Assembly: GCA_022562915.1 (NCBI GenBank)
Contig: JADFOJ010000006.1
Location: 1 to 64,000, forward strand
Direction: 5' to 3'
DNA: 64,000 nt
DNA from: Planctomycetota bacterium
Lineage (GTDB): Bacteria; Planctomycetota; Phycisphaerae; Phycisphaerales; SM1A02
Shown here piece after piece: positions 53,287-63,700 of the stretch (within the stretch, counting starts at the first letter, position 1; each line of letters opens with the position of its first letter). Under the pieces are notes generated by a model. That model was not told where the DNA came from and ran no database searches. It saw only the letters and a program-made list of their open reading frames with translations. The translations under genes and the position numbers were made by a program.

Positions 53287-53949
53287 CTAGACTTCGACCA
53301 TACCCTCGCGGATCGCGAAGCGGACCAGCTCGGCGCGGTTGTGGATGCTGAGCTTCTGCATGATCGACTCCCGGTGACCGTCGATCGTCTTGGGGCTCCG
53401 GCAGATCGTCTCGGCGATCTCGGTGCGGCTCATGCCGCGGCCGATGAGCCGCAGCACCTCCTGTTCTCGCGGGGTCAGGGCGTCCAGCTTCGAGGTCGGC
53501 GGCACGAGTTTCCCGTGCCGGCCGCCCTTGCTGGGCTTGCAGCGTGCCTGGACCTTCGGGCTGAAGGCGAACTCGCCGCCGGCGACCTTGCGGATGCCAT
53601 CGACGATCGTCTGGGCGTCCTCGCCCTTGGAGAAGTATCCCCACGCGCCGGCCTTGACCGCGGCGCTGATGTAGTGATCGCGCACGTAGGCGCTCAGGAA
53701 GATTGTCCGGACCTCCGGGCATTGGCGTCGAAGGTCATCGGCCGCCTCGAAGGGGTCGGTGCCGGGCATCTCGATGTCCAGCAGCACGATGTCCGGCCTG
53801 GTCTCCCTGGCCTTGGCGATCAGCCGATCGGCGCTTGGAAGAGACCCGATGTACTCGAGGTCCCGCTCGAGTTCGAATCGCGCGGCCAGTCCGTCAACGA
53901 GGAAGGAATGGTCATCGACGCAGAGAATCCGGATTTTTCGCTGGTTCAT
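53287..53949 (-). CDS. NarL/LuxR-family response regulator
   Basis: The 220-residue regulator has a receiver domain with IRILCVDDHSFLVDGL, phosphoacceptor Asp in VLLDIEMPG and Lys in GYFSKGEDA. A C-terminal LuxR-type helix-turn-helix follows (LTPREQEVLRLIGRGMSRTE...SPKTIDGHRESIMQKLSI). It overlaps the sensor kinase gene by 38 bases (53912-53949), so the two form a pair. Targets are not evident. The ATG at 53949 lies inside the kinase frame. Confidence 0.93.
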   Translation of the reverse strand: MNQRKIRILCVDDHSFLVDGLAARFELERDLEYIGSLPSADRLIAKARETRPDIVLLDIEMPGTDPFEAADDLRRQCPEVRTIFLSAYVRDHYISAAVKAGAWGYFSKGEDAQTIVDGIRKVAGGEFAFSPKVQARCKPSKGGRHGKLVPPTSKLDALTPREQEVLRLIGRGMSRTEIAETICRSPKTIDGHRESIMQKLSIHNRAELVRFAIREGMVEV

Positions 53950-55537
53950 CTCGATGCTCCGTCAGGATGGACGCTGCTTCAAGCACCCGCTCGCGCAACG
54001 TCTCAAAGTCTTCGGGATCGTCCACGACCACGGCTCCGAGCCGGGCCCACTGGTCCGGTGCGGACCCCAGGACAAGTATGCGGCGCCGAAGGCCCAGGTC
54101 AAGAAACGCACGGGCGCGTTCCAGTGCCGCCGGTGAGGCATCGGTCAGCCAGAAGATGGCGGAGCCCGGATCGCCGCAAGAGTCCCGCGTGACCGTGAAG
54201 CCGGCCGCTTCCAGCAGCGTGCACGCGAAGGAGGCCATGCGCGGGTCGGCCACGCTCACGGTGGCGGGCAGGTCCGGCGCCTCAGAGGGCCGGACGGAGT
54301 GGACGGGCAACTCCAGCACGATGGTGGTGCCCCGGCCCGCGCCGGAGTCGATCGTCAGCAAGCCGCCGGCGGAGCGCACCACGCCCTGCACGAGAGAGAG
54401 GCCCAGGCCCGTGCCCAGGCCGCGTTTCTTGGTGGTAAAGAACGCGTCGAGGGCCCGCCGCTTCACCTCCGGCGTCATGCCGTGGCCGTTGTCACTCACG
54501 CCCAGGCGCACGAAGCGGCGATCGTCCGAGGCGTGTGCCCACACGCGGACCTTGCCGTCGTCGCCGACCGCCTCGCCGGCGTTCACGACCAGGTTGAGGA
54601 TCGCCTGCGTGAGCCGGTGCGGGGGCACCGCCACCGCCGGTAGCGTGCTCGGCCAGCTCGTGGCGAGGCGCACGTGCCTTGGGAGACCCCGGGCCAGCAA
54701 CGGGCCGACCTGGTCCCACCATTCGGGCAGGTCGGTGCCTTCGAGGGACGCCTCCGCGTCCTCCGGGTCGAGCGAGAGCAGGTGGAGGCCGTCGGCAAGC
54801 TGCTGGAGGTACTGGACGCTCTTGCGCACTTCCTCGAAGTGCCGCCGGCTCTTCTCAGGAAGCTGGTCCGCATCCAGCGCGTCCAGACGGCATCGAATCG
54901 GCAGCAGCACGTTGTTCATGTCGTGACCCAGCCCCGCCGCGAGCGTCCCGATGGAGGCAAGCCGGTCCGCGAGGCGCAGTTGCTCGTTGGATGCCTCCAG
55001 TTCGCCGGTGCGCTCCGCGACGAGCTCCTCGAGATGCTCGCGGTGCCGCCGCAGCTCCTGCTCCGATTCCTTGCGCGCGGTGATGTCCCGGATGATCGCC
55101 GTGAACAGCGGTTGGTCGGAGCCGGGAACCTCGACCCGGTTCACGGAGATCTCGACCGGGATCGTTCGCCCGTCGCGGTGCACCGCCTCGAACTCGCGAG
55201 GCCGGCCCAGTATGTTCGTCACGCCGGTGCTGCGATACCTGGCGAGGTAGCCGTCATGCGCGGAGCGGTGGGGTTCCGGCATGAGCACCGAAATATTCAG
55301 GCCGCTGAGCTCCTGCGGCGACCAGCCGAAGACCCGCTGCACCGAGTCGCTTGCGGCCTGGACGATGCCGTGCGCGTCGATCGTGATGACCGGATCGAGC
55401 GACGATGCGAGGATCGCGCGGTATCGGGCGACCGTCTCCCGGAGCTCCAGATCGAGCGCTCCGTCGGAAACGACCTGGTCGGGTTGGTCCTGTTGACGAA
55501 GCACGACGAGCCTCCGGGGCGCCTTGCGGCGCGGCAC
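53912..55537 (-). CDS. PAS-domain sensor histidine kinase
   Basis: The 541-residue soluble kinase has a PAS domain (about residues 35-155: RAILASSLDPVITIDAHGIV, ending RDITARKESEQEL). A coiled-coil helix leads to the phosphoacceptor region GLGHDMNNVLLPIRCRL, and the ATPase domain has NLVVNAGEA, DNGHGM and GLGTGLGLSLVQG. About 120 C-terminal residues look like a receiver (VSVADPRMASFACTLLEAAG) without a clear acceptor Asp. No membrane span is present. It should phosphorylate the regulator encoded downstream. Confidence 0.92.
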   Translation of the reverse strand: MPRRKAPRRLVVLRQQDQPDQVVSDGALDLELRETVARYRAILASSLDPVITIDAHGIVQAASDSVQRVFGWSPQELSGLNISVLMPEPHRSAHDGYLARYRSTGVTNILGRPREFEAVHRDGRTIPVEISVNRVEVPGSDQPLFTAIIRDITARKESEQELRRHREHLEELVAERTGELEASNEQLRLADRLASIGTLAAGLGHDMNNVLLPIRCRLDALDADQLPEKSRRHFEEVRKSVQYLQQLADGLHLLSLDPEDAEASLEGTDLPEWWDQVGPLLARGLPRHVRLATSWPSTLPAVAVPPHRLTQAILNLVVNAGEAVGDDGKVRVWAHASDDRRFVRLGVSDNGHGMTPEVKRRALDAFFTTKKRGLGTGLGLSLVQGVVRSAGGLLTIDSGAGRGTTIVLELPVHSVRPSEAPDLPATVSVADPRMASFACTLLEAAGFTVTRDSCGDPGSAIFWLTDASPAALERARAFLDLGLRRRILVLGSAPDQWARLGAVVVDDPEDFETLRERVLEAASILTEHRDEPAKNPDSLRR

Positions 55538-55555
55538 GTGATTGTAGCGCAGGCG

Positions 55556-56371
55556 TCACGTCACGCTCTTTACATCGATACGCCCGGGGTTGGCGTAGAT
55601 GTTCATGCGCCCGTCGCGCAGGAAGCCCACGAGCGTCTGGTTGCTCTCGTCGGCAAACCGGGCCGCCAGGCTCGACGGCGCCGAGATCGCGGCGACGATC
55701 GGTACGGCCGCCGCCAGGGCCTTGAGCATGATCTCGAATGACGCCCGGCCGCTGATCAGCATCACGTGACGGTCCAAGGGCAGCAGGCCGTGCAGCAGGC
55801 CGTACCCGAGCACCTTGTCCACGGCGTTGTGCCGGCCGACGTCCTCGCGCGTGACGACGAGGTCACCCGATGCGTCGAAGATCGCGGCCGCGTGGAGCCC
55901 GCCGGTGCGATCGAAGGTCGGCTGCGCCGCGCGGAGCGTCCGGGGAAGTCCGAGGATGATCCCGGCGGCGACGACCAGGTCGGACGTGACGGCGCCGAAC
56001 CGGTTCCGTATCGCCTCGATCGAGGTCTTGCCGCAGAGGCCGCAACTGGACGAGGTGAACACGTGGCGGGTGAGGCGCCCGAAGTCGACCGCGACCTCCG
56101 GGGCCAGGGTCGCGTTGACGACGTTGTCCTGCTCGACACTGGCGCACGGTTCGATCCGCACGAGATCCGCCGGGGCAGCGATGATCCCCTCGGTCAGGAG
56201 AAAACCCGCCGCCAGCTCGACATCGTGGCCCGGTGTCCGCATCGTGATCGCGATCGACCGGCCCCGAACCCGGATCTCCAGCGGTTCCTCCTCGGCCAGC
56301 TCATCGTGATCGCCCTGCACGGGGGCCGCAACCCCGATCCGCCAGACTTTCCTCCGTTGGCTCGCTGTCAT
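55556..56371 (-). CDS. fdhD: Formate dehydrogenase accessory sulfurtransferase FdhD
   Basis: The 271-residue protein matches FdhD. EEEPLEIRVRGRSIAITMRTPG is followed by AAGFLLTEGII, by the sulfur-transfer cysteines in SSSCGLCGKTSIEAI, by REDVGRHNAVDKVLG, by LLISGRAS-type LISGRASFEIMLKA and by the C-terminal GRMNIY. It delivers sulfur from IscS to the molybdenum cofactor of formate dehydrogenase. No formate dehydrogenase gene is within the window. The start may be the GTG at 56383 or the ATG at 56371. Confidence 0.93.
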   Translation of the reverse strand: MTASQRRKVWRIGVAAPVQGDHDELAEEEPLEIRVRGRSIAITMRTPGHDVELAAGFLLTEGIIAAPADLVRIEPCASVEQDNVVNATLAPEVAVDFGRLTRHVFTSSSCGLCGKTSIEAIRNRFGAVTSDLVVAAGIILGLPRTLRAAQPTFDRTGGLHAAAIFDASGDLVVTREDVGRHNAVDKVLGYGLLHGLLPLDRHVMLISGRASFEIMLKALAAAVPIVAAISAPSSLAARFADESNQTLVGFLRDGRMNIYANPGRIDVKSVT

Positions 56372-56436
56372 TCCGCTGGACACGGTAGCGGCCGGCGACG
56401 AGTCGGACGGCCGGAATTCTCATGGCGAATACCATA

Positions 56437-56465
56437 TTGACAACCTACGACGTCTGTAGTAGAGT
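56437..56465 (+). promoter_or_regulatory. Sigma-70 type promoter of the BlaI-M56 operon
   Basis: TTGACA (56437-56442), 17 bases, TAGAGT (56460-56465) forms a good promoter. The spacer contains CTAC-GACGTC-TGTAG, a near-palindrome where a BlaI-type repressor could bind. The coding region starts at 56515. Confidence 0.65.
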
Positions 56466-56514
56466 CAGGGGTGCATCATATATAGGTGCAGGCGGTGGGG
56501 GTGTGGAGAGACCG

Positions 56515-56916
56515 ATGGCACCGCGGGAAAGCGATCTCGGCACGGCGGAGTTGGAGGTGCTCAAGGCCCTGTGGGATCACGGTCCCGCCACCGTCCGGCA
56601 GGTGCTGGAACGCCTGCACGACCAGGGCCGCAGGGTCGCCTACACCACCGTGCTGACCTTCCTCAGCCGCCTGGAACAGAAACGCTTCGTCACGAGCGAC
56701 AAGTCGGACCAGGCGTACGTCTACCGGCCGGTCGTGAGCCGCCAGAAGGTCACCGCCACGCGATTGCGGTCGGTGATCGAGCAGCTCTACGACGGGGTGG
56801 CGGCACCGATGGTTCTGCAGCTCATGCGGCAGGAGAATTTCTCCGCGGATGAAATCGCGGAGTTCCAGAATCTAATTGACCAGTTGGACGCGAAACGGCA
56901 ACGCTCAAAACGATGA
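56515..56916 (+). CDS. BlaI/MecI-family transcriptional repressor
   Basis: The 133-residue winged-helix repressor has ESDLGTAELEVLKALWDHGPATVRQVLERL, the recognition part RVAYTTVLTFLSRLEQKRFV and a C-terminal dimerisation helix (EQLYDGVAAPMVLQLM). It overlaps the M56 peptidase gene by four bases. In the classical system the partner protease cleaves the repressor to induce the operon; here the operon may serve another process, since no beta-lactamase is present. Confidence 0.93.
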   Translation: MAPRESDLGTAELEVLKALWDHGPATVRQVLERLHDQGRRVAYTTVLTFLSRLEQKRFVTSDKSDQAYVYRPVVSRQKVTATRLRSVIEQLYDGVAAPMVLQLMRQENFSADEIAEFQNLIDQLDAKRQRSKR

Positions 56917-59321
56917 TCATGGACTGGCTGCCAATCGATCTGGTGTGGCGGGGAGCGCTGGTGGTCGTACCCGCGGCCCTGCTCGTCGCGCTGATCGGAG
57001 GCGTGTGTCCGTGCCGTCCGTCCACCCGTCACGCGATGTGGCTGGTCGTGCTGCTGATTCTCGTGGCGACACCGTTCGTGCCACGCATTGATTTCGGGCA
57101 GTTGCCGGTCGGCCCCTCGGCGGACCTGGTCCAGACCCCGCGGACCGAATCGGCTCCCCGCCGGGAACAGGAGGCCATCGCCCCCACTGTCTCCTCCGGG
57201 CCGCCGGCAGCTGTTTTTTTTCTTGAACCGACGCGGCAACACGGCAACCGGCCGACCATGCCGCCGGCGCCGATCGCGCGGCCGGTCGAACTGCCCGTGG
57301 CACCCGAACCGGTTCCGGTACCACGGCAGGTTCCCGGGCTCGCGACGTCGGGCGTTCCCGAATGGCTGGTCCGCCTCGACGCGGTCCGTACGGCGGTGCT
57401 GAGCCTTGCTCCCATCCCGGCCGCTGTCTGGCTTGGTGGAATCCTGCTGCTGCTGGTTGTCGGCGCCGTGCGAATCGCCCGGGCGTCGAGACTGGTCCGC
57501 AACGGCTCGGCCGCGCCGCCATCGGTGGTCCGCATGGTCGAGACAGAGTCACGCAGGCTCGGACTGAGGCGGTCGCCGGCGATCGTGATGGTTGACGGGC
57601 GCATCTCACCGATGCTCTTCTGCGGCCGGCGCGTGACCCTGGTACTGCCCCGGCGGCTCTGGCGGCAGCTTGACGAGATCGGTCGCCGTGCCGTGATCTG
57701 CCACGAGCTCGCCCACCTGCGGAGGCGGGATCATTGGGTGTGCTGGATCGACATGATCGTCGGCTGGATCTACTGGTGGCACCCCGTGGTGTGGTGGATT
57801 CGCCGGCGCCTGGGCGAAGAGGCGGACCTCTGCTGCGATACATGGGTAACCACGTTGCTGCCGAACGGGCGGCGGGCCTACGCGCAGGCGCTGCTCGAGG
57901 CCCGCCGATGCGGCAGCCGTACTTCCAACGTCGCGCCCTCGGTCGGGCTCGGCGCCACGACCAGAAGAGCCAGACGATTTGCAAGGAGACTTACGATGGT
58001 GATGACCTCACACACGAGCCCCGGGATCTCACGCAAGGGCACGCTGCTGGCATGCGTCCTCGGCCTCGGCGGAATCCTCGTCACGCCGCTGTGGGCGTGT
58101 CCGGATGCTCCCAGGTCCGACACGTCGGCCAGGACGGTCAGGGCACCGCGCGCACCGCGCGCACCGCTCGCACCGCGCGCACCGCTCGCACCGCTCGCGA
58201 CGATGCCGCCCCTGCCCGACGCGATGCCGGGGTCCGAGACGACCTTCGAACAATTCATGCAGGGCCGCGAAGGCGAGCCGCTGGAGCACCGCATGCAGGA
58301 GCTGGAGCGCCGGCTCGAGCGGATGCACCGTGAGCTGGAGCGGATGCTCCACGAGCCGCGAAGCCACGGTGGTGATGGGGGTGTCCTGGGGCTTGTCAGG
58401 GCCGAGAGCCTCGGCCGGCTGTTGACCATGTACGGCGCGGCCGTCGGCCAATCGAAGCGCCACCGCGACAGTTGCATCAAGAACGCAGCTGTGAGCACCG
58501 GGCCGATCGTGATCCGCAAGTACGAGCTCGCCGGCGGCAAGCGCGAGGCGCTGATCGAGCTCATGGTTCGCGACGACGTGCCGATCCGCGTCAGGCCGCT
58601 CGACGACGGCATCGAGGTGCACGCGACGGAGGGGCAGCAGTGCCTCTTCGAGGCGTTCGTCATGATGATCGGCACCGGCGAAACCGAGCAGGAGTACGAG
58701 CTGTCCGAAGGCAAGCTCGAGGCGTTGACCGGGCTCATGGTCCGGTCCGATGTGCCGATCTTCGTCTCGCCCGGCGAGCGGCAGATCACGCTTCACGGGA
58801 CGGAGCTCGAGCAGGCCGTTTTCGGGGCGTTCGTCAGGATGATTCAACCCGGTGACCGAGCAGCGGGCAGTCGCGACGCGCCCGAGGCGCTGGCGTACAG
58901 CGAGGCGCTCGCGGGCCTGGCCAGCCAGTACGAATCGCAGGCGCACGCCCAGGTCGCGGGAATGCGCGGCCTCCAGGCCGCGCTTCGTGCCCTCGCGCAA
59001 CAGGGCAGGAACTTCGATCGCCAGTCCGATCGGCTTTACGAGAAGGCCGACCGGCTTCGCGACAAGGCCGACAGTGTCCGTGATGATGCGGACGAGCTGC
59101 GCGACGACGCCGATGAACTCCAGGGCAAGACGCGAGAATCGGCGATGAAGCGTGCCGAGAAACTCCTGCGCAAGGCCGAGGAGATCCTGCAGGCGGCCGA
59201 GTCGATCGAGCAGCAGGCCGAGATGCTCGAGCAACAGGCCCAGCAGATCGAGCAGCAGGCGGAGCAGATCGAGCAGCAGATCGACGAGCTGGATGAACTC
59301 GCCGACCGCGGTGTGCGTTGA
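56913..59321 (+). CDS. BlaR1-like M56 membrane protease with duplicated domain and coiled-coil tail
   Basis: The 802-residue protein has early membrane spans, a Pro-rich loop, and the zinc-protease motif CHELAHLRRRDHW (HELAH at residues 264-268) with EEADLCCD as the distal ligand region. A second half follows, absent from BlaR1: an Ala-Pro-Arg/Leu repeat (near residues 410-425), two similar segments of about 50 residues (starting YELAGGKREAL at 537 and YELSEGKLEAL at 595), and a long Gln/Asp-rich coiled coil to the end. The usual penicillin-binding sensor domain is lacking, so the inducing signal must differ. A terminator follows. Confidence 0.85.
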   Translation: MIMDWLPIDLVWRGALVVVPAALLVALIGGVCPCRPSTRHAMWLVVLLILVATPFVPRIDFGQLPVGPSADLVQTPRTESAPRREQEAIAPTVSSGPPAAVFFLEPTRQHGNRPTMPPAPIARPVELPVAPEPVPVPRQVPGLATSGVPEWLVRLDAVRTAVLSLAPIPAAVWLGGILLLLVVGAVRIARASRLVRNGSAAPPSVVRMVETESRRLGLRRSPAIVMVDGRISPMLFCGRRVTLVLPRRLWRQLDEIGRRAVICHELAHLRRRDHWVCWIDMIVGWIYWWHPVVWWIRRRLGEEADLCCDTWVTTLLPNGRRAYAQALLEARRCGSRTSNVAPSVGLGATTRRARRFARRLTMVMTSHTSPGISRKGTLLACVLGLGGILVTPLWACPDAPRSDTSARTVRAPRAPRAPLAPRAPLAPLATMPPLPDAMPGSETTFEQFMQGREGEPLEHRMQELERRLERMHRELERMLHEPRSHGGDGGVLGLVRAESLGRLLTMYGAAVGQSKRHRDSCIKNAAVSTGPIVIRKYELAGGKREALIELMVRDDVPIRVRPLDDGIEVHATEGQQCLFEAFVMMIGTGETEQEYELSEGKLEALTGLMVRSDVPIFVSPGERQITLHGTELEQAVFGAFVRMIQPGDRAAGSRDAPEALAYSEALAGLASQYESQAHAQVAGMRGLQAALRALAQQGRNFDRQSDRLYEKADRLRDKADSVRDDADELRDDADELQGKTRESAMKRAEKLLRKAEEILQAAESIEQQAEMLEQQAQQIEQQAEQIEQQIDELDELADRGVR
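58140..58200 (+). repeat. Short 9-base tandem repeat encoding Ala-Pro-Arg/Leu
   Basis: About six copies of a GCACCGCGC/GCACCGCTC unit give alternating APR and APL triplets in the M56 protease, at the start of its added C-terminal half. Identical codon use points to recent slippage. Confidence 0.85.
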
Positions 59322-59350
59322 TCGAGCCTGCCGGCGGCGATGCGCGATAC

Positions 59351-59381
59351 GGGGTGAGGCCGCAACGCCTCACCCCTTTTT
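59351..59381 (+). terminator. Rho-independent terminator of the BlaI-M56 operon
   Basis: GGGGTGAGGC and GCCTCACCCC form a perfect 10-bp stem with a six-base loop (CGCAAC), followed by TTTTT. It lies 30 bp after the stop at 59321. Confidence 0.95.
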
Positions 59382-59412
59382 GGAGGGTCGGTCGATCCAG
59401 GGAGGTCTGCGC

Positions 59413-60729
59413 ATGAGTGTCCCGCGAACCACACGATTCTCGCCGGGCTGTGTCGCCTGCGTCGTCGCAGCGACGGCGCTGGGCGGCGCCGCCAACGGTC
59501 AGATCGCCGTTGACGAAGCGGCCGCCCTGCGCAGCTACTACAGCGGCAACGGGTTGCTCAACCGGGGGATGTACGACCTGGCCGCCCAGGAATACCGCCG
59601 GTTTCTCGAGGATCATCCCGATCACCTCAAGGCGACGTTGGCGCGGTACGGGCTGGCGGTGAGCCTCTTCAGGTCGGGCAACTACGCGCCGGCAGTGCAG
59701 CAGCTCGAGGCTCTCGGCACGCCCGACGACTTCGAGTACGCCGCCGAGGTGCTCGTGATCACCGGCCAGAGCCGACTGGTGCTCGGTGACCCGGCACGTG
59801 CCGCGGAGGCGTTCGGGCAGGTCCTGCGCGAGCATCCGGAGCACGGGCTCGCCGACGAAGCGGCAGCGCTGCACGCCGAGGCGTTGTACGAAGCCCGGCG
59901 CTTCGAGGAGGTCGAGCGCCCATGCCGGCTGCTCGCCACGCGTTGGCCGGACAGCCCCCATCGCGAGCGGGCCGAGCTCTTCGGCGGCCTCGCGCAACTC
60001 GCGCGCGGCCGCTTTGCAGCGGCCGCCGAACGTTTCGACGCGATGATCGCGATGTACCCCGACGGCGACCACGCCGACCGCGTGGTGCTGCTGCGTGCCC
60101 AGAGCCTGCATCGGGCCGAGAGGGTGCCGGATGCCGTGGCCGGGTACCGCGACGTGATCCGGCGGGCCCGCGACGAGTTCGTGCCGGACGCGATGTACGG
60201 GCTGGCCGTCCTGCTGAACATGACCCGCCGTCACGCCGAGGCCGGCACGGTCCTGGACGGGCTCCTGCGGCGGTACCCCGACGACGACGTCGTTCCGGCG
60301 GCGCAGCTCATGCGAGGTCGCGTGTGGTTCGACGTCGAGCAATACGAGCGGGCCGGCGAAGTATTCGAGGAGCTCTCGCGGCAGGACGGTGACTACCGCG
60401 ATGATGCGGCGTACTGGTCGGCCAAGTCGATGTTGCGACGCGGTGACGCCTCCGGGGCGGCGCGGGCGCTGGAGCAGGCGCTGGCGAACTTCCCCGACAG
60501 CGAGCTGGTTCCGCAGATGACCTACGACCGGGCGGTGGCGCTGCTGGGCGCGGGCGAGCCCGGCGTCGCGATCACGGTCCTGGAAGAGTCCGGTCCGCGT
60601 CACCGGAGCACGACCTCGCCGCCGACGCCTTGCAACTCGAGGCCGCGGCGCACCATCAGCAGCGCCGGTACCGCGAGAGCCTCGCCCGCTGCGAGACGTT
60701 TCACCGGCGCTATCCCGGCCACGAGCTGA
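59413..60729 (+). pseudogene. TPR-repeat exported protein, N-terminal part with frameshift
   Basis: From the ATG at 59413 (GGGAGGT upstream) a signal peptide is followed by tandem tetratricopeptide repeats (YDLAAQEYRRFLEDHPDHLKA, YAPAVQQLEALGTPDDFE, and more). At about residue 390 the frame loses TPR character and reads Ser/Thr/Pro-rich sequence to a stop at 60729. The TPR pattern resumes at once in the frame starting 60603, so one base has been lost near 60600-60605. Reading CACCGG as CACCCGG restores ...RHPEHDLAADAL. It is thus one gene with a frameshift or sequence error. Confidence 0.85.
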
Positions 60730-63700
60730 GTTCGGCGGTCGATCTGCTGGCGGCGGAGAACACCTATTTCCTGGAGGATTACGAAGCGGCAGTGCCGAGG
60801 TACGAGTCCTTCCTGGGGCGCCATCCAGATCACGAGCAGGCGGGGCTCGCGCGTTTTCGCCTGGGGATGGCGCTGCACCGGCAGGAGCGTTTCGGCGATG
60901 CGCGGCCGTGGTTGGAAAGCGTCGTCGACGGACGCGACACCGAGCAGCGCTACCGGTCGGCGCTGCTGGCCGCCGGTGACGGCGAATTCCAGCGCGACCG
61001 CTGGCCCGCGGCCGAGCAGCACCTGCGTGACTATCTGTCGTTCGGCCTCGATCAGCCCGGCGCGGATGATGCGCTGCTCAAGCTGGGCCTCGCGCAGCAG
61101 CGCCAAGGTGATCGTGATGGCGCCCTGGAGACCTTCGGCAGTCTGATCGACCAGCGCGACGACAGTCCTCATCGCCTGCACGGCCTCTTCGAGACCGGGC
61201 AGGTCCTGGTGGAGCTGGATCGTCACGACGAGGCCCGGACCGTGTTCGAGCAGGTCCTGGAGCAGGGACCGGAGTCTCCGTTCGCGGGGCACGCGATGAA
61301 TCACCTGGGGGCCCTCGCTCTCCGTGACGGCGATTTCAGCGAGGCAGCGCTGTTCTTCGGCAGTGCCGCGTCGAAGCTTGGATCCGGTGATGCCGCGGCC
61401 GAGGCGCTCTTCCAGCAGGGCCGCGCGCTGATGGCGGCCCGCAGCTACGACCGGGCCCGGAGCGTTCTCTCGACATTGCTCGGCTCGTACCCGTCGCACG
61501 AGCGAACCGCGCAGGCGTCGGCGCTGCACGCCGTTGCGCTGTCGCGGCAGGATGTGCAAGACGAGGCCGGTCACCAGTCGGCACTGGCGGCGATCGAACG
61601 CGTCGAGGCGCGGCACCTCGGATCGCTGGAGCCGGCGTTGCGGGCATCGTTGTGGTATGAGAAGGCGTGGTGCCTGCGCGAACTGGGCCGTTATGACGAC
61701 GCGGCGCACACGTACCGGCGAGTGCTCGACCAGGAGCAGTCCGGCGATCAGCGCGTGGGCGACGTGTGCGACCATGCCACGCTCGAGCTCGCCGAGCTCG
61801 AAGCGGACGCCGGGCGGTACCAGGAGGCTGCCGAGCTGCTGCGCCGCCTCGAACGGCGAACCGGCGGTACGGCGGGTGAACCGGTCCTGCACCGGCAGGT
61901 CGAATACCGGCTGGGCCTGTGCGAGTTTCATCTCGGCAGGCACGTCCAGGCGGCGACGATGCTGGAGTCGTGGCTGGGCGACGAGCCTGACGCCGAACTC
62001 GTGCCGTCGGCGCGATTACTGTGTGCCGAGTCGCTCATCAACCAGGGCCGGTACGGCCGCGCGATCGAGCACCTTGATCGCCTGGTCACGGACCATCCCG
62101 GCGACGAATCGCAGGGCCCCGGCCTGCTGCGGCTCGGCACCCGCCACGGCGAGTTGCAGAACTGGCCGTCGAGCGAGGAAGCCTTCGCGACGTACCTTCA
62201 ACGGTTCGAGGGCTCGGAACTCTGGTTCCAGGCGCAGTTCGGCATCGGCTGGGCCCGCGAGAACCAGGGTCGCTACGACGACGCGATTGCTGCGTATCAC
62301 CTCGTGACGGCGCGGCACCAGGGGCCGACCGCGGCCAGGGCGCAGTTCCAGGTCGGCGAGTGTCTCTTCGCGCAAAAGAAGTACGACGAGACATCGCCCG
62401 CCGTGAGCCCCGCCGGCGACTTCGTCTACTTCGCGTCCGACCGGCCGGGCGGGGCCGGCGGGTTCGACCTGTACCGCTCCCGGCGAGTGCACGGGGCGCA
62501 CATGCCGGCATTGAGCCTGGGCGAGCCGGTGAACACGGCCGCCGACGAGTTGGATCCGGCGGTGAGCCTCGGCGGCTTCGGGCTGCACTTCGCCGCCGAG
62601 GGCGATGGCAGCTTTGATCTGCGGTACACGGTCTCGCGCGAGGTGTTCACGCGCATCGAGACCTACCGGTCCGAGCTGGCATGGGGCACCATGTGGACCG
62701 ACCTGTGGCCGTACCTGCTGTGGCTGCTGGTGGGGATCGCGCTGCTTGGCATCCTCGCGGGACTGCTGCACCGGCTGGAGTACCGCAAGCTGACGCTGCT
62801 GGCACGGTGCATGATGGCAAGCCTGGTCATTCACCTGCTCGTGATGGTGGCGTTCGGGTTCTGGGGCGTGTCATCGGTGCTGTCGGAGTGGACCAGGCCC
62901 GGCCGCGGCACGCGCGTCGTGCTCACGGCGCCGTCGGTCGGCGCCGGGCTCGCCCACCAGGTCCGCGCGATGCCGGCGATGCCCGAGCAACCCGACGTCC
63001 GGGCGCAACGGCGCGGCGAGCGCGGCCCCGATCTCCTGGCGATAGCCCGCCACGCCGGCGAGCCCGCGGGACCGGGCATGGCACTGCCGGTGATCGAAGC
63101 GGGCGAGGTCGATGCGTTGACACGGATCAGCCCGCCCGGTGCATCGAGGGTGTTCGAGCCGTCGAGAGTCGTCCACGCGGCGGCGCCCGACGCGCCCGGG
63201 CCTGCGTCCTCAACCAGGGTGGCCATCGACGTCGCGCCCACCGTCAGCCGGCCAGCGGCGCTGGCGTTCGATCTGCCGCGACTCGAGGAGTCGTCGGTGG
63301 TCTCGGAGCCGGAGCGGGCGCACGGCCCGGTGACCGTGCCGGTGTCGGCGCGGCATCGCCGGTGGGCGCCTCCGGCGGAGGCCGACCCACGGCGCGCCGA
63401 CGTCGGTGTCACGCGGTACACGGTCGAGGCCGCGGTCCGGTTCATCTACGAGGCGCGGGGCCTGTCCGTGGGCGGATGGCGGTACCGGCCCGGACAGGCC
63501 GGTGACACGTCGGTCATGGGCTGGCAGATCATGGCGCTGACCAGCGCCAGGCGAGCCGGCATCGACGTGCCGGACGATGCCTTCGACATCGCCGCAAAGT
63601 GGCTCGACCTCGTGCACCGCCCTTCGCAACCGGGGACGTACACGTACCAGCCCCGCCGCGAGGTGACGCCCGCCATGACGGCAGAGGGGATGTTCGTACG

